A stretch of DNA of 64,000 bases from Kurthia sibirica (lineage in GTDB: Bacteria > Bacillota > Bacilli > Bacillales_A > Planococcaceae): assembly GCF_003143975.1 (NCBI RefSeq), contig NZ_QFVR01000002.1:1-64000 (forward strand), written 5' to 3'. Below are positions 36,556-45,044 of this stretch, one piece after another. The notes under the pieces are model-generated. The model was not told the DNA's origin. It saw nothing but the letters and a program-made list of their open reading frames with translations, and made no database searches. The stretch's first letter is position 1. Every line of letters begins with the position of its first letter. The position numbers were made by a program, and so were the translations under genes.

Positions 36556-36741
36556 ATGGCTACAAAATCTGATATTGAGTACCAAATTCTTGAATTAAAA
36601 AGCGATTATATCCGTCATCAAGGGGATATAGAAAAATTAGAATCTACCGGCCATGCTGGAATGATTGAAAAAGCTGAGAGTCGTCTGAAAGATATGGAAG
36701 AACAGCTAAAAGCGTTAAACGAACAATTAGCACAATTTTAA
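36556..36741 (+). CDS. Small coiled-coil protein (61 aa, SE1832-like)
   Basis: Almost entirely alpha-helical and charged, with heptad-like spacing of Leu/Ile (IEYQILELKSDYIRHQGDIEK, then DMEEQLKALNEQLAQF). It resembles the small SE1832-type proteins of staphylococci and bacilli, whose function is unknown; that link is from memory. Strong AAAGGAG ribosome binding site. It precedes an ABC-F gene by 66 bp and may be co-transcribed. Confidence 0.7.
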   Translation: MATKSDIEYQILELKSDYIRHQGDIEKLESTGHAGMIEKAESRLKDMEEQLKALNEQLAQF

Positions 36742-36807
36742 AAAGCAATGGGCTGTCTTGATTTTTTTGAGATGGCCCTCGTTTTTACCAGGAGGAAATA
36801 ATTATTT

Positions 36808-38382
36808 ATGGCAATATTAACAATTGATAAATTAGGTCATTCATTCGGTGACCGCGAACTATTTAAAGATGTTTCATTCCGTATTGTAGAAGGTGAACAT
36901 GTTGGTTTAGTCGGTGCAAATGGTGTCGGTAAATCTACGATGATGAGTATTATTACTGGTCAACAAATTCATGATACAGGACGTGTTGAATGGTTACCAC
37001 ATACTCATTACGGTTACTTAGACCAACATGCTATTCTAACACCAGGTCGTACGATGTATGACACATTAAGTGATGCCTTCCTTCCATTATATAAAAAGGA
37101 AGAGCAGCTAAATGAAATCGCCAATAAAATGGGTGAAGCAACACCTGAAGAATTGGAAGGCTTATTAGTGGAAATGGCTGATATTCAAGATGCCTTAGAT
37201 GCTGGCGATTTTTATACACTAGATATGAAAATCGAAGATATTGCGCGTGGATTAGGTCTGGATGTTATCGGTCTAGATCGTGATGTCACAGCTCTATCTG
37301 GTGGTCAACGTACAAAATTGCTACTCGCTAAATTACTTTTGGAAAAACCAAAAGTTTTACTATTAGATGAACCAACCAACTATTTAGATGAAGAACATAT
37401 TAACTGGTTGAAAAATTATTTAAAAGAATATCCGCATGCATTTATGTTAATCTCGCATGATGTTGAATTTATGAATGATGTTGTTGGTGTGATTTTCCAT
37501 CTAGAATTTTCGAAATTAACACGTTATACGGCTTCTTATGAAAAATTCTTAGAATTGGCAGAACTGAATAAGCGTCAGCATTTGGATGCTTATGAAAAAC
37601 AGCAAGATTTTATCAAAAAACAAGAAACATTTATCAATAAAAACAAGGCTCGTTTCTCAACGACCGGTCGTGCAAAGTCACGTCAAAAGCAATTGGATCG
37701 TATGGAACGTATTGACCGTCCAGAAACTGCACAAAAACCACAATTTGGTTTCCAAGAAGCACGCAGTTCAAGTCGCTATGTAGTAGAAGCAAAAGATTTA
37801 GTTATTGGATATGATCAACCTCTTTTACCTCCATTAACATTCGATATTGAACGTGGTGAAAAAATTGCTCTTGTTGGTATGAATGGTGTCGGTAAATCTA
37901 CCTTATTAAAAACAATGCTCGGTAAAATTAAGCCATTGTCTGGTCAGTCTATTCGTGGTGATTTCCTTTTCCCTTCTTATTTTGAACAAGAAGTACCAGC
38001 AGGTAACGAAACGCCGATTGATGTCGTTTGGAATGCATTTCCTTCATTAGACCAAGCAGAAATTCGTCGACTATTAGCAAAAACTGGTTTGAAAAACGAT
38101 CATATTTCACGCCCAATGGCTCATCTAAGTGGTGGTGAACAAGCAAAAGTACGCCTCTGTTTGTTGATGATGGAAGAATCGAACTGGTTACTATTTGATG
38201 AACCGACGAATCACCTTGACATTGATGCGAAGGATGAATTAAAACGTGCGATGAAGGCCTTCAAGGGCACGATTATTATCGTTAGTCATGAACCTGAATT
38301 TTATGAAGGTCTTGTAACAAAGGTTTGGGACGTTGCAGAATGGTTCTCTCAAGCACATCCAACTGAGGAGTCTTCATTATAA
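36808..38382 (+). CDS. ABC-F family ATPase (YfmM/YbiT-like)
   Basis: 524 residues with two ABC domains: Walker A GANGVGKS (36-43) and GMNGVGKS (second domain), LSGGQ and LSGGE signatures, and LLLDEPTNYLD / LLFDEPTNHLD. The linker is shorter than in the 33529-35322 protein and carries the TTGRAKSRQKQLDRMERI motif typical of housekeeping ABC-F translation factors. Probably acts on stalled or initiating ribosomes. Among Bacillus paralogues it looks most like YfmM, by recollection of N-terminal sequence. Confidence 0.85.
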   Translation: MAILTIDKLGHSFGDRELFKDVSFRIVEGEHVGLVGANGVGKSTMMSIITGQQIHDTGRVEWLPHTHYGYLDQHAILTPGRTMYDTLSDAFLPLYKKEEQLNEIANKMGEATPEELEGLLVEMADIQDALDAGDFYTLDMKIEDIARGLGLDVIGLDRDVTALSGGQRTKLLLAKLLLEKPKVLLLDEPTNYLDEEHINWLKNYLKEYPHAFMLISHDVEFMNDVVGVIFHLEFSKLTRYTASYEKFLELAELNKRQHLDAYEKQQDFIKKQETFINKNKARFSTTGRAKSRQKQLDRMERIDRPETAQKPQFGFQEARSSSRYVVEAKDLVIGYDQPLLPPLTFDIERGEKIALVGMNGVGKSTLLKTMLGKIKPLSGQSIRGDFLFPSYFEQEVPAGNETPIDVVWNAFPSLDQAEIRRLLAKTGLKNDHISRPMAHLSGGEQAKVRLCLLMMEESNWLLFDEPTNHLDIDAKDELKRAMKAFKGTIIIVSHEPEFYEGLVTKVWDVAEWFSQAHPTEESSL

Positions 38383-38430
38383 AAGAGGACGGGACATCCT
38401 GTATTCTCAGTTCAAATAAAAAGCATGATG

Positions 38431-38470
38431 CAACCAGTTTTCGATACTTTATCGGAGACTGGTTGTTTAG
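38431..38470 (+). terminator. Terminator downstream of the second ABC-F gene
   Basis: A 15-bp stem with CAACCAGTTTTCGAT (38431-38445) against ATCGGAGACTGGTTG (38451-38465), 5-nt loop, then TTTAGTTT. Confidence 0.8.
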
Positions 38471-38726
38471 TTTCAAGTAAATTTGAGAATAGTTACAATG
38501 AATTATATACGCTCTGACAGTATGTTCAACACCTTAATTTGTTATTTTAAAAATCGATTCTCACATTCTAATTTTTGTATAATTGAAAGGGGATCAAGCC
38601 TTTTTTATAATTTTTTTCATTAACCCTATCATAGAAAAATTTCAAATAAATGAAAATTAATAGGGAAAAATAATAATAAAAATAGTATTTTCAATTTTTC
38701 AAACGAAAAAAACGCCTTTTTTAACT

Positions 38727-38742
38727 ATTACAAAATTGTAAT
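38727..38742. promoter_or_regulatory. Palindrome upstream of the YitT gene
   Basis: ATTACAA-AA-TTGTAAT, a perfect 7+2+7 inverted repeat about 90 bp before the gene. It could be an operator; it does not match the PerR, Fur, CcpA or Rex boxes I know. The rest of 38471-38834 is AT-rich with no ORF. Confidence 0.35.
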
Positions 38743-38834
38743 GTCGCTTTACTTTAAAATCAATTTCTAGTGATTTTTACTTGTACGTTCGTTATTTTTC
38801 CGTCACAATAAAAGGGAGGATGGTGTATTTACAA

Positions 38835-39722
38835 ATGAATAATGCAAAACCCGCGGAATTTATTTCCCCAGAAAGATTGAAGACTCGTAAAATTATTATG
38901 CGATTCATATTTATTACAATTGGCGCACTCATCATGGCCTGTGGACTTGAGCTTGTATTGATTCCGAACAGCTTAATTGATGGTGGCGTAACAGGTATCG
39001 CAATGATGGTATCCCATTTAACTGGCATGTCACTCGGCCTATTCCTCTTCCTCTTTAACTTGCCCTTTTTGTATTTAGGTTATAAACAAATTGGTCGAAG
39101 CTTCGCTATTTATGTCGCTTATGGCATAGCAATTTTATCAATTGCTACAACCTTTATACCTCATGGCTACGCAATTACAAATGATACATTGCTTGCTACA
39201 GTAGTAGGTGGGATTATGCTCGGTTTGGGCGTAGGTATCGCTATTCGTGCTGGCGGTTGTTTGGATGGCAGTGAGACACTCGCTATTCTATTCAACAAAA
39301 AACTACCATTTTCAGTAGGTCAAATTATTTTATTTATGAACTTATTCATATTAGGTAGTGCTGGTTTTATCTTTGGTTTTGATCGGGCAATGTACTCGCT
39401 AATCGCCTACTTCATTGCATTTAAAACGATTGATCTCGTATCAGAAGGATTTAACCAAACCAAATCTATTTGGATTATTAGTGATAAAAGTGAAATTATT
39501 GGCGATAAAATCATGTTCCGTTTAGGTCGTGGTGTCACTTACTTAAATGGTCGCGGTGGTTATTCTAAAGATCAAAAAGACGTTATTTTCTGCGTTATTA
39601 ACCGCCTTGAAGAAGCAAAACTTAAAACAATTGTAGAAGAAATTGATCCAGGTGCATTCCTCGCATTCAGCAATATGACTGAAATGCAAGGTGGTAACTT
39701 CAAGAAAAAAGACATCCATTAA
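38835..39722 (+). CDS. YitT family membrane protein
   Basis: About 295 residues: five or six hydrophobic segments with GLELVLIPNSLIDGGVTGIAM and GLGVGIAIRAGGCLDGSETLAI, then a cytoplasmic C-terminal domain (DUF2179) ending FSNMTEMQGGNFKKKDIH. Function unestablished. The start is not certain: AAAGGGAGG (38811-38819) touches an in-frame ATG at 38820, and the next in-frame ATG is at 38835. I chose 38835, although its spacing is long. Terminator at 39741-39776. Confidence 0.85.
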   Translation: MNNAKPAEFISPERLKTRKIIMRFIFITIGALIMACGLELVLIPNSLIDGGVTGIAMMVSHLTGMSLGLFLFLFNLPFLYLGYKQIGRSFAIYVAYGIAILSIATTFIPHGYAITNDTLLATVVGGIMLGLGVGIAIRAGGCLDGSETLAILFNKKLPFSVGQIILFMNLFILGSAGFIFGFDRAMYSLIAYFIAFKTIDLVSEGFNQTKSIWIISDKSEIIGDKIMFRLGRGVTYLNGRGGYSKDQKDVIFCVINRLEEAKLKTIVEEIDPGAFLAFSNMTEMQGGNFKKKDIH

Positions 39723-39740
39723 TAAGATTATTCTGACAAA

Positions 39741-39776
39741 AGAAGCTTATTCCATTGCGAATAAGCTTCTTTTTTA
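39741..39776 (+). terminator. Terminator downstream of the YitT gene
   Basis: AGAAGCTTATTC pairs perfectly with GAATAAGCTTCT, 6-nt loop, followed by TTTTT. Confidence 0.9.
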
Positions 39777-39974
39777 TCTATATTCACCTTTTTTACACAC
39801 TGTTTCATTTTCATAATAGTACAGTTACAGGCTCTTTACACAAACCTTACAGATGTGTAATATTTCTGTTTTATGACACTTTCTTCATCTTTTTGTCATA
39901 AAAATGTAATTGACTTATAAATAGCTTATTGGTAAGATATAATTATATTAACAAGAGAGAAAGAGGTAATGAAC

Positions 39975-40379
39975 ATGACTGTTATAATTTATACACAAAC
40001 GAGCTGCACTTCTTCTAAAAAAGCGTTACAATGGTTAACTGAAAATGAAATCCCTTACGTTGAAAAACGTATTACATCTGATACATTAACTTTACTTGAA
40101 TTCAAAAAAATTCTTGGAATGACTGAGGATGGTACAGATGAAATTATCTCTACAAACTCAAAAGATTTCAAAAATTTAAATTGTGATATCAATCAACTAT
40201 CTATTCAAGAACTTTATAATGTGATTAAAGATCACCCGAAAATGTTACGTAGCCCCATCTTAATTGATGATAAACGCCTTCAAGTTGGATACAATGAAAT
40301 GGACATCCGTCGTTTCATCCCACGTAAAGTTCGCGCTTATGAGCTGTACGAAATGCAACGCTTATCAAATGAGTTTTAA
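39975..40379 (+). CDS. Spx/ArsC-like regulator with CxxS instead of CxxC
   Basis: 134 residues, close to Spx along the whole length: TEDGTDEIIST, LLRSPILIDDKRLQVGYNE and IRRFIPRKVRAYEL. Spx binds the RNA polymerase alpha subunit C-terminal domain and redirects transcription under thiol stress through a CxxC switch. Here the segment reads SCTSSKKA: the second Cys is Ser. So this paralogue probably lacks the disulfide switch. The ATG at 39969 is 2 bp from AGAGG; the ATG at 39975 is 8 bp away and is chosen. A marR gene follows 26 bp downstream. Confidence 0.85.
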   Translation: MTVIIYTQTSCTSSKKALQWLTENEIPYVEKRITSDTLTLLEFKKILGMTEDGTDEIISTNSKDFKNLNCDINQLSIQELYNVIKDHPKMLRSPILIDDKRLQVGYNEMDIRRFIPRKVRAYELYEMQRLSNEF

Positions 40380-40405
40380 TAATTAGCTTTGGAGATGAGT
40401 AATCG

Positions 40406-40834
40406 ATGAATAACGAAGGTAAAGAGCGCAGTATTACTTCCCTCTTTGAAATTGCTGCCTCTTTGGAGCGTAAATGGGCAAATGAGTGGAATAGTCATAA
40501 TAATATCGGTTTATCTAAAACACATATTTTATTATTAGATCTTCTTGATAGCAATGGACCAACTCGACCATCTGAACTTGCTGAAAAATTACATGTAACA
40601 ACAGGTGGCGTGACGGTTCTAACGACAAAGCTTATTAAAGCAGGCGCTATACAAAAAACAAAAAATGAAGCTGATCGCCGTGCGTTTCAGCTGGCCATTA
40701 CAGAAGAAGGTGCCAAGCAGCTTGAGCATGCCTATGACCATATCGACCATATGGTGCATCGCATGTTTGGTATGCTTTCAGAAGAGGAACTCGAATCCTT
40801 ACGAAAAATATTTGCAAAACTCCTATTAGGATAA
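40406..40834 (+). CDS. MarR family transcriptional regulator
   Basis: 142 residues with the MarR winged HTH: LLDLLDSNGPTRPSELAEKLHVTTGGVTVLTTKLIKAGAI and the wing KTKNEADRRAFQLAITEEG. It follows the Spx-like gene closely and shares its terminator, so the two may form a stress-response operon. Ligand and targets unknown. Confidence 0.88.
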   Translation: MNNEGKERSITSLFEIAASLERKWANEWNSHNNIGLSKTHILLLDLLDSNGPTRPSELAEKLHVTTGGVTVLTTKLIKAGAIQKTKNEADRRAFQLAITEEGAKQLEHAYDHIDHMVHRMFGMLSEEELESLRKIFAKLLLG

Positions 40835-40857
40835 TTGAACCCAGTCATGTTCATTAC

Positions 40858-40887
40858 AGCCTGCACTTTTTGTGTGGGCTTTTTTTA
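40858..40887 (+). terminator. Terminator downstream of marR
   Basis: AGCCTGCAC pairs with GTGTGGGCT (two G-T pairs), 5-nt loop, then seven T. Confidence 0.85.
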
Positions 40888-41272
40888 TATTTTTAACTAC
40901 CGAAGGCAATGCGGATAAGTAATAAAGTACCAAGCAGCCCTAATTTTGATACGCTACTCTCGAATATAGATAACAAAAAAGCTTGTATAACATGCATTCA
41001 GCTGCCTGTTCCAGCCTCATATGCCTATTATTTTAATGATCTATAGGAAATATTTTTACGCATGATTGCCTTGTTAAAAACCAAATACGAACGGTTCTGT
41101 CATACAATTAAAAATTATTACCAACACTATTTATTGTAAAATCAAATATTTCCAGAGCGGATCCGTTCCACAATCTGGACATACCAAAGAGGCTGTCGCG
41201 GCATTGACAACCTCTTTAAAATCTATATAAACTCCTATTTGGAGAGGGGGGCAAGCTAGGACTTGCTTCATT
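40888..41272. other. Intergenic region between marR and the sigma factor
   Basis: No convincing ORF. One dyad, AAAGAGGCTGTC with GACAACCTCTTT (about 41186-41218), may terminate the sigma-factor transcript but lacks a good T-run. No anti-sigma gene is present here. Confidence 0.5.
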
Positions 41273-41821
41273 TTATGCTGGTAGAACTGCTGAAGCGGTT
41301 ACTTCATCTAATAACATCATTTCTTTTAGGCGTTGTTTCGCACGGAAAAGACGTGATTTGACCGTACCAATTGATACTTTCATTAAATCAGCGATTTCGA
41401 CTAAAGAATATTGATTTACGTAAAAATACAATAATGTATTGCGATAAATCCCATCCAACTCGTTGATTTTTGCATGTACGAGTTGAGCAACATCTTCCTT
41501 TTCAATCACTTCTTCAGTAGTTAGTTCATTGTTGGGAACCAAATCTAATATAGGTACGTCTAATGTATCAGGTTGGTTCATCATATATTTGCTGCGGCGA
41601 ACATTTTTGCGATAGCGGTCGCGGAAAGTGTTCATGCAAATAGTTGTTAACCAAGCTTTCAAGTGGTCGACTTGTGCAACGTATGATTCATAGCGAACAA
41701 CTTTAACCCATACTTCTTGCATTAAGTCCTCTGCTTCTGCTTTATTGCGTGTTAATTTTAAACATAAATGATATATGTAACGATTATATTCGTCATAAAC
41801 TGTTTCAAGTTGAATAGTCAT
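41273..41821 (-). CDS. ECF-type RNA polymerase sigma factor
   Basis: 182 residues. Region 2 (YNRYIYHLCLKLTRNKAEAEDLMQEVWVKV, WLTTICMNTFRDRYRK) and region 4 (YRNTLLYFYVNQYSLVEIADLMKVSIGTVKSRLFRAKQRLKE) of sigma-70 group IV are clear. It directs RNA polymerase to stress promoters. The open frame extends to 42007, but GGAGG seven bases before the ATG at 41821 fixes the start. There is no adjacent anti-sigma factor gene, which is unusual for this class. Confidence 0.88.
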   Translation of the reverse strand: MTIQLETVYDEYNRYIYHLCLKLTRNKAEAEDLMQEVWVKVVRYESYVAQVDHLKAWLTTICMNTFRDRYRKNVRRSKYMMNQPDTLDVPILDLVPNNELTTEEVIEKEDVAQLVHAKINELDGIYRNTLLYFYVNQYSLVEIADLMKVSIGTVKSRLFRAKQRLKEMMLLDEVTASAVLPA

Positions 41822-41973
41822 TGTAAAACCTCCAATTATTTTTTCGTTCTTTTTGATACTCTTATTATCACTGATACGAACCTTACGCTCCATCGCTTTG
41901 GCTTTCACTTTGATTACAAACATGTAAGGTAATAAAAATAGATTGTAATGTTTACCTATTTTACAAAAAACAG

Positions 41974-42018
41974 AAAAACCATTTACCTCACAGTTACGTG
42001 ATGGCAAATGGTTTTTTT
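41974..42018. terminator. Terminator-like hairpin upstream of the sigma factor
   Basis: AAAAACCATTTACC pairs with GGCAAATGGTTTTT (one mismatch), with A- and T-runs outside, so it could act on either strand. 42019-42236 holds no gene; the CTTCCGCTTGTTGCTTGCC stretch near 42070 looks like a degenerate intergenic repeat. Confidence 0.6.
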
Positions 42019-42236
42019 ATAGTGTGATTAATTAGGTTCCATACTATTGATTGGGATTTTTAAATCCATACAACTTCCGCTTGTTGCTTGCCACGGACTT
42101 TGCCTCAACTCATTTTGCGGGAGATACAAACATATCGTATTTTACCGATTAAAAAACAGCATGCCCCCAAATAGGTGGATGAGACCCGATAGATGTTAAC
42201 TAAGATAACTCATCGATTCATCTGAAACGAACGCAT

Positions 42237-42277
42237 AGAAAAAGTGGTGTGATGTGAAAGAATCACATCACACCACC
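42237..42277 (-). terminator. Terminator of the eight-gene amine/GABA operon
   Basis: A 14-bp perfect stem GTGGTGTGATGTGA with TCACATCACACCAC (42244-42257 with 42263-42276), and TTTTT on the minus strand. It lies 27 bp after the gabD stop. Confidence 0.9.
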
Positions 42278-42302
42278 TCAATATTTGACGTAGAATTATT
42301 AA

Positions 42303-43688
42303 TTAAATAGTCATTGATAGATATTTTGTTTCTAAATATGGCTCAATTCCCTCTGAGCCACCCTCTCTACCGATACCTGACTCTTTCATACCACCAAAAG
42401 GTACATGCGCTCCAGAAGGTGCTCCATCGTTCCAACCAAGAATACCAAAATGGAGTCCCTCAGCAATATAATTCCCCATTTTATAGCTTTCTGTGAAGAA
42501 ATAGGCTGCTAATCCATAAGGCGTATTATTGGCAACATCGATTGCTTCATCAATTGATGTAAATGTTACAATTGGAATTACTGGACCAAATGTTTCCTCT
42601 TGCATCATTTTCATATCTGCAGTAACGTCCGTAAGAATCGTTGGTTGGACGAAGTAATAATCTGCGCCTTCATCAAAATCGAATTCATTCCCTATCACAA
42701 CTTTAGCACCTTTTTCAACGGCATCATTTAATTGATTGACAATTTTATCGAAACCTTTTTTGTTGATAATTGGTCCAACCTCATTGTGATTGTCCATACC
42801 ATTTCCGACTCTCAATAAATCAACACGTTTTGTTAATTTTTCTACAAAAGTATCTGCAATATTGGCATGAACAAGCAAACGGTTAGGTGAAACACAAGTT
42901 TGACCTGCATTTCGGAATTTAGCGATGACAGTTTGTTCCACCGCTAAATCTAAATCTGCATCTTCTGCAATAATAATTGGCGCATGTCCACCAAGTTCCA
43001 TCGTCATATGTTTTACCGATTGTGCACTTCTTTCCATTAACCATTTACCTACAGGTGTAGAGCCTGTAAAGGTAATTTTCCTAACTTCTGGCGATGAAGT
43101 AAAGATTTCACCTACAGTTGGTCCATCTGCTAAAATAGACTGTACAACAGCGGTTGGAAAACCGGCCTCATGCGCGAGTTCAATAAGTCTAATTGTTGTC
43201 AGTGGTGTTTCCTCAGCTGGTTTAACAATGAAGGTGCAGCCAGCCGCTAATGCCGGCGCTGCCTTTCTTGTCATCATAGCTGCTGGGAAATTCCATGGTG
43301 TAATCGCTCCGACAAGTCCAATCGCTTCACGTGTTACAATAATGCGCTTATTTGGAACATGCGCTGGGATCGTACGACCGTACATGCGTTTTGCTTCTTC
43401 AGCATACCAATCAATATAGCTGACTGCATAATCGACTTCACCTAAAGCTTCTTTTATTGGTTTGCCATTTTCAGCTGTTATTAATTCACCTAGCTGTTGA
43501 CGATTTTTCTTTATTAACGCTGACCAAGCCATAAGTAATGCTGCACGTTCATGTGCACTTGTTTTTTTCCATGATTTAAAGGCTTCTGCACCTTCAGCTA
43601 TTTTCACTTTGATTGCTTCAACGCTATCAATGGGGATTTCTGCTAATACCGCACCAGTTGCCGGATTTTTAACGATACAATTTGTCAT
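42303..43688 (-). CDS. gabD: Succinate-semialdehyde dehydrogenase
   Basis: Aldehyde dehydrogenase of 461 residues. Catalytic Cys in [11 protein letters not shown], catalytic Glu in MELGGHAP, and the [12 protein letters not shown](P) loop. Similar to GabD-type enzymes; being last in an operon behind gabT makes succinate semialdehyde the likely substrate, oxidised to succinate for the TCA cycle. Gap to gabT is 12 bp. Confidence 0.87.
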   Translation of the reverse strand: MTNCIVKNPATGAVLAEIPIDSVEAIKVKIAEGAEAFKSWKKTSAHERAALLMAWSALIKKNRQQLGELITAENGKPIKEALGEVDYAVSYIDWYAEEAKRMYGRTIPAHVPNKRIIVTREAIGLVGAITPWNFPAAMMTRKAAPALAAGCTFIVKPAEETPLTTIRLIELAHEAGFPTAVVQSILADGPTVGEIFTSSPEVRKITFTGSTPVGKWLMERSAQSVKHMTMELGGHAPIIIAEDADLDLAVEQTVIAKFRNAGQTCVSPNRLLVHANIADTFVEKLTKRVDLLRVGNGMDNHNEVGPIINKKGFDKIVNQLNDAVEKGAKVVIGNEFDFDEGADYYFVQPTILTDVTADMKMMQEETFGPVIPIVTFTSIDEAIDVANNTPYGLAAYFFTESYKMGNYIAEGLHFGILGWNDGAPSGAHVPFGGMKESGIGREGGSEGIEPYLETKYLSMTI

Positions 43689-43700
43689 TTTTTTTGCCTC

Positions 43701-45005
43701 CTATTTTGCTGCAAATGCGAATGCATCATCTAAAATTGCTAAGCCTTTTTCAAGCTCTGAATTTGTAATCACTAAAGGAGTTAAGAAACGAATAACATTT
43801 CCTTTGATACCTGCCGTCAATAATAATAAACCATTTTCATTCGCATATTTGGCAATTGCCGCAGCTGTTTTTTTATCGGGTTTTTTATTATTACCAACAA
43901 GCTCTACAGCTACCATAGCACCAACACGACGAATATCGCCAATAAAACTATATTTTTCAGTATAATTATTTAGATGATTTTCAATTTTTTGACCGATTAC
44001 TTCAGCTTGTTGACATAGTTTTTCTTCTTCAATAATATCAATTACAGCCAACGCTGCCTCACAGGCTACTGGGCTACCAGCATACGTGCCACCTAATTCT
44101 CCAGCAGTTGCTACCTCCATCATTTCTTTGCGTCCAACTACACCACTTAATGGTAAACCCGCTGCTAATGATTTTGAAACAGTCATTAAATCTGGAATTA
44201 TATCAAAATGTTCAATAGCGAATAATTTCCCAGTTCTTGCAAAACCAGTTTGAATCTCATCGGCAATAAAAACAATATTATTTTCTTTACAGAATTGAGC
44301 TACCGCTTGAACAAATTTTTTCGGTGGAATAATAAATCCACCCTCTCCTTGAATTGGTTCCATAACGACACAAGCGACCATTTCTGGAGCAATTGTAGCA
44401 ATGAAGAAATCATGGAATTGTTCAATAATATAATCTACATATTCTTCATCTGTGATATTATTTGGTTTGCGGTATAAGTATGGGAATGGAGCTTTATAGA
44501 TTTCCGGTGCGAACGGACCAAATTCATATTTATAGGGCTTTACTTTAGATGTCATAGCCATCGTCAAATTTGTACGACCATGATAACCATTTGTAAACGT
44601 AACAACCGCTTGTTTTTTTGTATATTTTCGAGCGATTTTCACAGCATTCTCAACTGCTTCTGCACCTGAATTCAACAGAATAACTTGTTTGTCATGTGTA
44701 CCCGGCGTAATTTCAGCTAATTTTTCAGCCAATAAAATATAAGATTCATACATAATCACATTAAAACCAGGATGTAAGAATTTTTCTGCCTGCGCCTTCA
44801 CTACTTCCACAATCTTTGGATGACTATGTCCAACATTCAATGTGCCGATTGCTGCCGCAAAATCAATCCATTCATTACCATCAATATCAATAATCGTTGA
44901 ACCAAAAGCTTCTTTTGCGACTGCCAATGAACCATTACTTACACCCGGTACTACATATTTTGCACGTTTGTCATTTATTTCATTTGTATAGTTAGTTGTA
45001 ATCAT
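43701..45005 (-). CDS. gabT: 4-aminobutyrate aminotransferase
   Basis: Class III PLP aminotransferase, about 434 residues: NSGAEAVENAVKIARK, FTNGYHGRTNLTMAMT, EPIQGEGGF, ADEIQTGFARTG and the PLP lysine in MTVSKSLAAGLPLSGV. Transfers the amino group of GABA to 2-oxoglutarate. An ATG at 45011 is very near the AAAGGGG ribosome binding site; the ATG at 45005 is better spaced. It lies between two aldehyde dehydrogenase genes, so GABA is probably made by the one in front and its product used by the one behind. Confidence 0.88.
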   Translation of the reverse strand: MITTNYTNEINDKRAKYVVPGVSNGSLAVAKEAFGSTIIDIDGNEWIDFAAAIGTLNVGHSHPKIVEVVKAQAEKFLHPGFNVIMYESYILLAEKLAEITPGTHDKQVILLNSGAEAVENAVKIARKYTKKQAVVTFTNGYHGRTNLTMAMTSKVKPYKYEFGPFAPEIYKAPFPYLYRKPNNITDEEYVDYIIEQFHDFFIATIAPEMVACVVMEPIQGEGGFIIPPKKFVQAVAQFCKENNIVFIADEIQTGFARTGKLFAIEHFDIIPDLMTVSKSLAAGLPLSGVVGRKEMMEVATAGELGGTYAGSPVACEAALAVIDIIEEEKLCQQAEVIGQKIENHLNNYTEKYSFIGDIRRVGAMVAVELVGNNKKPDKKTAAAIAKYANENGLLLLTAGIKGNVIRFLTPLVITNSELEKGLAILDDAFAFAAK

Positions 45006-45044
45006 TGTCATTTCCCCTTTATATTTAATATATGTGCTAGCTAT

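Noticed and set aside
39913-39946. TTGACT...TATAAT as the promoter of the Spx-like gene
   Set aside because: The spacer is about 22 bp, too long for sigma-A, and no extended -10 is present.
42925-43419. 164-codon open frame on the plus strand inside gabD
   Set aside because: Entirely antisense to a gene with clear catalytic motifs, no ribosome binding site, and a composition typical of a shadow frame.
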